A stretch of DNA of 64,000 nt from Ophioceras dolichostomum (taxonomy: Eukaryota; Ascomycota; Sordariomycetes; Magnaporthales; Ophioceraceae), in the NCBI GenBank assembly GCA_003049485.1, contig PYST01000058.1, forward strand, positions 1-64,000, read 5' to 3'. A program made the position numbers and the translations under genes. Position 1 is the stretch's first letter. Every line of letters begins with the position of its first letter. The notes below the pieces were generated by a model. The model did no database searches and was not told the origin of the DNA. It saw only the letters and a list, made by a program, of their open reading frames with translations. This document shows positions 61,163 to 64,000 of the stretch, one piece after another.

Positions 61163-62796
61163 ATGTCTTCGCCACCTAATAACGATGATGAGTCCGACTA
61201 TCCAGAGCCGCGGTTTCTTGCTGTGCAACTAAATGGGGAGTACGAAGAAGTGGAAAGCTACGAAACTGGCGGCTTTCACCCAGTTCATCTTGGAGACCAC
61301 TTCAACAACGGCCGTTACAGGGTCGTCCACAAACTTGGTTTTGGAGGCTTCGCGACCGTCTGGCTGGCACGAGACCTTACCGAGCAAAAGTGGGTGGCCC
61401 TCAAAATTGCACAGGCCAAAGAGTCGACGCGTGTGGAAGAGCGAGCCGTTTTTGCACGCGACATCATCGCCAGGATTCAGAGTACAAGAGATGCCGCAGC
61501 CTTCGTCGGGTTCTCACGGCATTTTCACTTCGACGGGCCCAACGGCCGCCACGTCTGCTTGGTCCTCCCAGTTCTAGGCCCGCTTACCTCGAGACAATCT
61601 TCATGGAGGCAGAATAGAATTCAACCCTGGCTGGTGCGCCATGCAGCCTCTCAGACGGCCAGAGCTCTAGCTGTCTTACATGCTAATTCCCTCTGCCACA
61701 GCGGTGTGTGGCCGTTTCTTTCATGTCGTCCTTGATGACTACACGAAGCCTTTGGTTAAGAGGGCCTAGCTAAAGCTGATCGAACCCACCTATAGACTTG
61801 ACGCCGCAGAACATATGTTTTCGGCTAGTCGCCTCATTCGAAAGCCTTACTGAAGATGACCTCTTAAGGATCTTCGGTAAGCCTTTCACTGCGGAACTGG
61901 AGACAGAATCTTGGGGACCCACTGGCCCAGAGGCGCCAAAGTATATCGTCAGGACGCTCGATTTCCTCGCTTCTCAGGTCGAGGTCGACATGACCAGCAA
62001 CGATATCAGCATAATCGACTTTGATCAGGCCTTCCAGGCGTCGTCCCCTCCGGCGAAGATGCTCGGCACGCCCCCCGAGTGTCTCGCACCCGAGGTGGCC
62101 GCTGGCCAACCGGCTGGCCCCGCGAGCGATGTCTGGGCTCTCGGCTGCACGATCCTCCGGCTGAGGTCTGGTGAGGGCCCTTACGCGAGTCTCGATATCG
62201 ACTGTCCGGTTGGCGTTTTGCGCTTCGCAGTCAAAGAACTCGGCGATCTGCCGGTGTCATGGGGCTCGCTTCTGTTCGATAAAGATGGTCAGCCAACAAA
62301 GGACCTGGCCAAAGGTGAGCCTCTGGAGATGAATTCGAAGCGATTGTCAATCAGGGATTGGATCAACAGCATTTGGGACGACCCAAAAGTCACAGAAACC
62401 GACCCTCCGCCTGGCCGTGATGACGAACAGCCGAGCGAGTCTGCACTCGAATTTGATGCACCTCGTAGCCGGCGTGCCTCAGAGCATTACGACCCTCTTT
62501 TAGAGGAGCCCTACCCTCCCCTTTTCTCCCACAAGTTCTGGAAGCCAGCCGCTATCAAGATCGACGGCGTTGCGCTATCAGGCTATAACTCCGACATCGA
62601 CGAAATCGTCCACAAACTCCCCACGATTCAGGCAGACGAGGCTGACCTGCTGTTCGACCTCATCTCCAAGATCTTTGTCTTTAACCCCGAAGAGCGGGTC
62701 ACCGCGAGCGAGCTGCTGGAGCATCCTTGGTTTAGTATGGATAATAAATCAGGAGCAGGGGCTTGGGGCGAGAAAAAAAAAGGAAGAGGTCGATAA
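61163..62796 (+). CDS. SRPK-like serine/threonine protein kinase
   Basis: Two exons (61163-61703 and 61796-62796; a 92-base intron with GTGTGT donor and TATAG acceptor) give 513 residues. The start FLAVQLNGEYEEVESYETGG, then FHPVHLGDHFNNGRYRVVHKLG, is typical of fungal SRPK-type kinases. Kinase marks: glycine loop LGFGGFATVW (58-67), the ATP-binding Lys in VALKIA (81), a catalytic loop reading HSDLTPQN (179-186, HSD in place of HRD, created exactly at the splice join), a metal-binding DFD (255-257, in place of DFG) and an APE (278-280). Both variants are common in this group, which often has HTD. The spacer is short compared with true SRPKs. It probably phosphorylates Ser/Arg proteins, but substrates are not shown by sequence. 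It ends with a basic KKKGRGR tail. Confidence 0.88.
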
Positions 62797-63805
62797 GGCA
62801 TCGAACCTACGATGACGGATGGGTAATTCAATCACCATTGACTGTCCCGCCACCAATCCCATCCTGCTGATAGCACCGAGATTCCCGACCCAGCCTTGCC
62901 GTGTGGTCTTATGCCCTTATCACGAGTCTCTATCGCTCATGTCGTCCTGTCTCGCTCGGCCTGAATCCCGCCTGGCCCGGTCCTCTGGGAATGAGCCCTT
63001 CTCCGTCAGTCAGAGTATCATGCAATCCCCTCCACGCGTAGGTACCTCTCATGTCAAATTAGGCACGCATGCTAAAAGTAGCTGTAATCTTTATTTCATC
63101 CTCAGCTAAAGCCATCCCCAGCTATAGCCAGAAGCCAGCGAAAGCTGTGCGAGTAGTCCTTTGATCGACACAACTCGTATTTGAGCCCCTCGCCTAGGTT
63201 GACGACTCCCTGCAGCTCATCAGAACAGCATTATTGGAGGGCCAATTGTCGGATTAGAGGAAAGCGGGAAATACTTCACCTAGTAGTACAGAGTCAGGGA
63301 CTTCAGGGACTTGCAATAGGAATGGGCCGGTGATTAGGCTACGGCTATAGGATGATGTCTAGAGCGACCGCTTTCTGTGGGTTGGAGCGTATTCTGGAGA
63401 AATTACAGTGTCGCACACAGTGCCGGACTTCACGAGGTTCGAGATATTCGCTGGCCAAACACCGGCACACAACCAACGCCAATTGTTGACTGATACCTAC
63501 AACTGTCGGCGCAGAGATCACATCAAGCTGTTGTAAATTGGTGATCCCGTGCACACACTCCATACCAGTTCATTGACTCTTATAAGCACAAATATAGCCC
63601 CCGGCCCCTCGTTCTATCCCCTCGCCCCTCGCCGCTTTTGTCCGGGCACCTCATCATAAGTTTTCCACCAACGCGAGCTCTTCTCGAATCAAGTGTTTAA
63701 TTCTCAGAAACTTGTTCGCCATAATAGAGGTCTTGATTTGAAAAGAAAAGGCAAGGGCAAGCACCAAAAAGTGAAAGCGGAAACAAGAAAAAACAAAAAT
63801 AAAAA
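62797..63805. other. Intergenic region
   Basis: About 1 kb holding the kinase 3' flank and the promoter of the next gene. A pyrimidine-rich stretch with repeated CCCCTCG (about 63600-63632) lies 170-200 bases before its start codon. No gene seen. Confidence 0.55.
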
Positions 63806-64000
63806 ATGACCACAGAAGGAAGCCCCGCTCCAGCCTCCACTCCCACCGACGACACCGCTCCAGACTCGCACATCAACACAAACGATGGAAGGCAGTACTG
63901 GGAGGGCGTGAACGCCGACGTGGACGGCATGCTGGGGGGTTTCGCGTACATCTCCAAGGCCGACCTGCAAGGGTCCAAGAACTTTCTGGCGAAGATGGGC
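63806..64000 (+). CDS. Alpha-N-terminal protein methyltransferase (NTM1/Tae1 family), 5' end only
   Basis: Open from the ATG at 63806 (context AAAAAATGAC) to the window edge, 65 codons. After a Thr/Pro/Asp-rich start it reads GRQYWEGVNADVDGMLGGFA, then YISKADLQGSKNFLAKMG. This YW...VDGMLGG(F/Y)..IS..D...S..FL pattern is the N-terminal signature of NTM1-type methyltransferases, which methylate the exposed alpha-amine of X-Pro-Lys/Arg proteins such as ribosomal proteins. The S-adenosylmethionine site lies outside the window. No stop or intron is seen in the visible part. Confidence 0.85.
   Translation, partial: MTTEGSPAPASTPTDDTAPDSHINTNDGRQYWEGVNADVDGMLGGFAYISKADLQGSKNFLAKMG

Overview
The window looks like nuclear DNA of a filamentous ascomycete, probably a sordariomycete. 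Genes carry short GT-AG introns (about 60-500 bases) with CTRAC-like branch sites. Coding DNA is GC-rich. The proteins are typical fungal housekeeping and cell-wall families, and intergenic DNA holds microsatellites and the TAGGTA/TACCTA palindrome clusters common in such genomes. The genus cannot be fixed from sequence alone. All gene models were spliced by eye; exon joins were accepted only where reading phase and protein family features agreed.

Layout, left to right: the 3' end of an unknown gene (1-200); an unknown conserved-looking gene (2534-4395, -); a TFC7-like histidine-phosphatase-fold gene (9145-11469, -) whose start codon abuts a 758-base perfect (CT)n tract; IWR1 (13773-15475, -); a CBM48 glycogen-binding-type protein (16678-18569, -); a decayed or unmodelled coding stretch (19228-19805); mitochondrial DEAD-box helicase MRH4 (19970-22000, +); a secreted chitin deacetylase with four CBM18 modules (22818-25048, -); two divergent DUF5672-type genes (29010-30559, - and 33868-35247, +); SEC12 (36277-38396, -); an aldehyde dehydrogenase (39212-41009, -); an LMBR1-type membrane protein (42036-44426, +); an unknown fungal gene (48235-50124, +); a PRCC-type gene (50721-52100, -); the TORC2 subunit SIN1 (52488-55318, +); an NFKBIL1-like gene (56430-57929, -); an unknown multi-exon gene with a frame problem (58797-61003, -); an SRPK-like kinase (61163-62796, +); and the 5' end of an N-terminal methyltransferase gene (63806 to the edge, +).

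The genes do not form one pathway or a biosynthetic cluster. They cover RNA polymerase import and Pol III factors (IWR1, TFC7-like), secretion (SEC12), TORC2 signalling (SIN1), RNA processing (PRCC-like, SRPK-like), mitochondrial ribosome assembly (MRH4) and the cell wall (chitin deacetylase). The only local gene family is the divergent DUF5672 pair. No tRNA, rRNA, CRISPR array or intact transposon was seen. Two low-quality spots, a poly-G tract with an N and a 39-N gap next to poly-C, mark assembly limits. I found no convincing new multi-gene system. The most unusual items are the very long CT tract at a start codon, a probable GC-AG intron in SIN1, dual start codons in the aldehyde dehydrogenase, and the DUF5672 pair.
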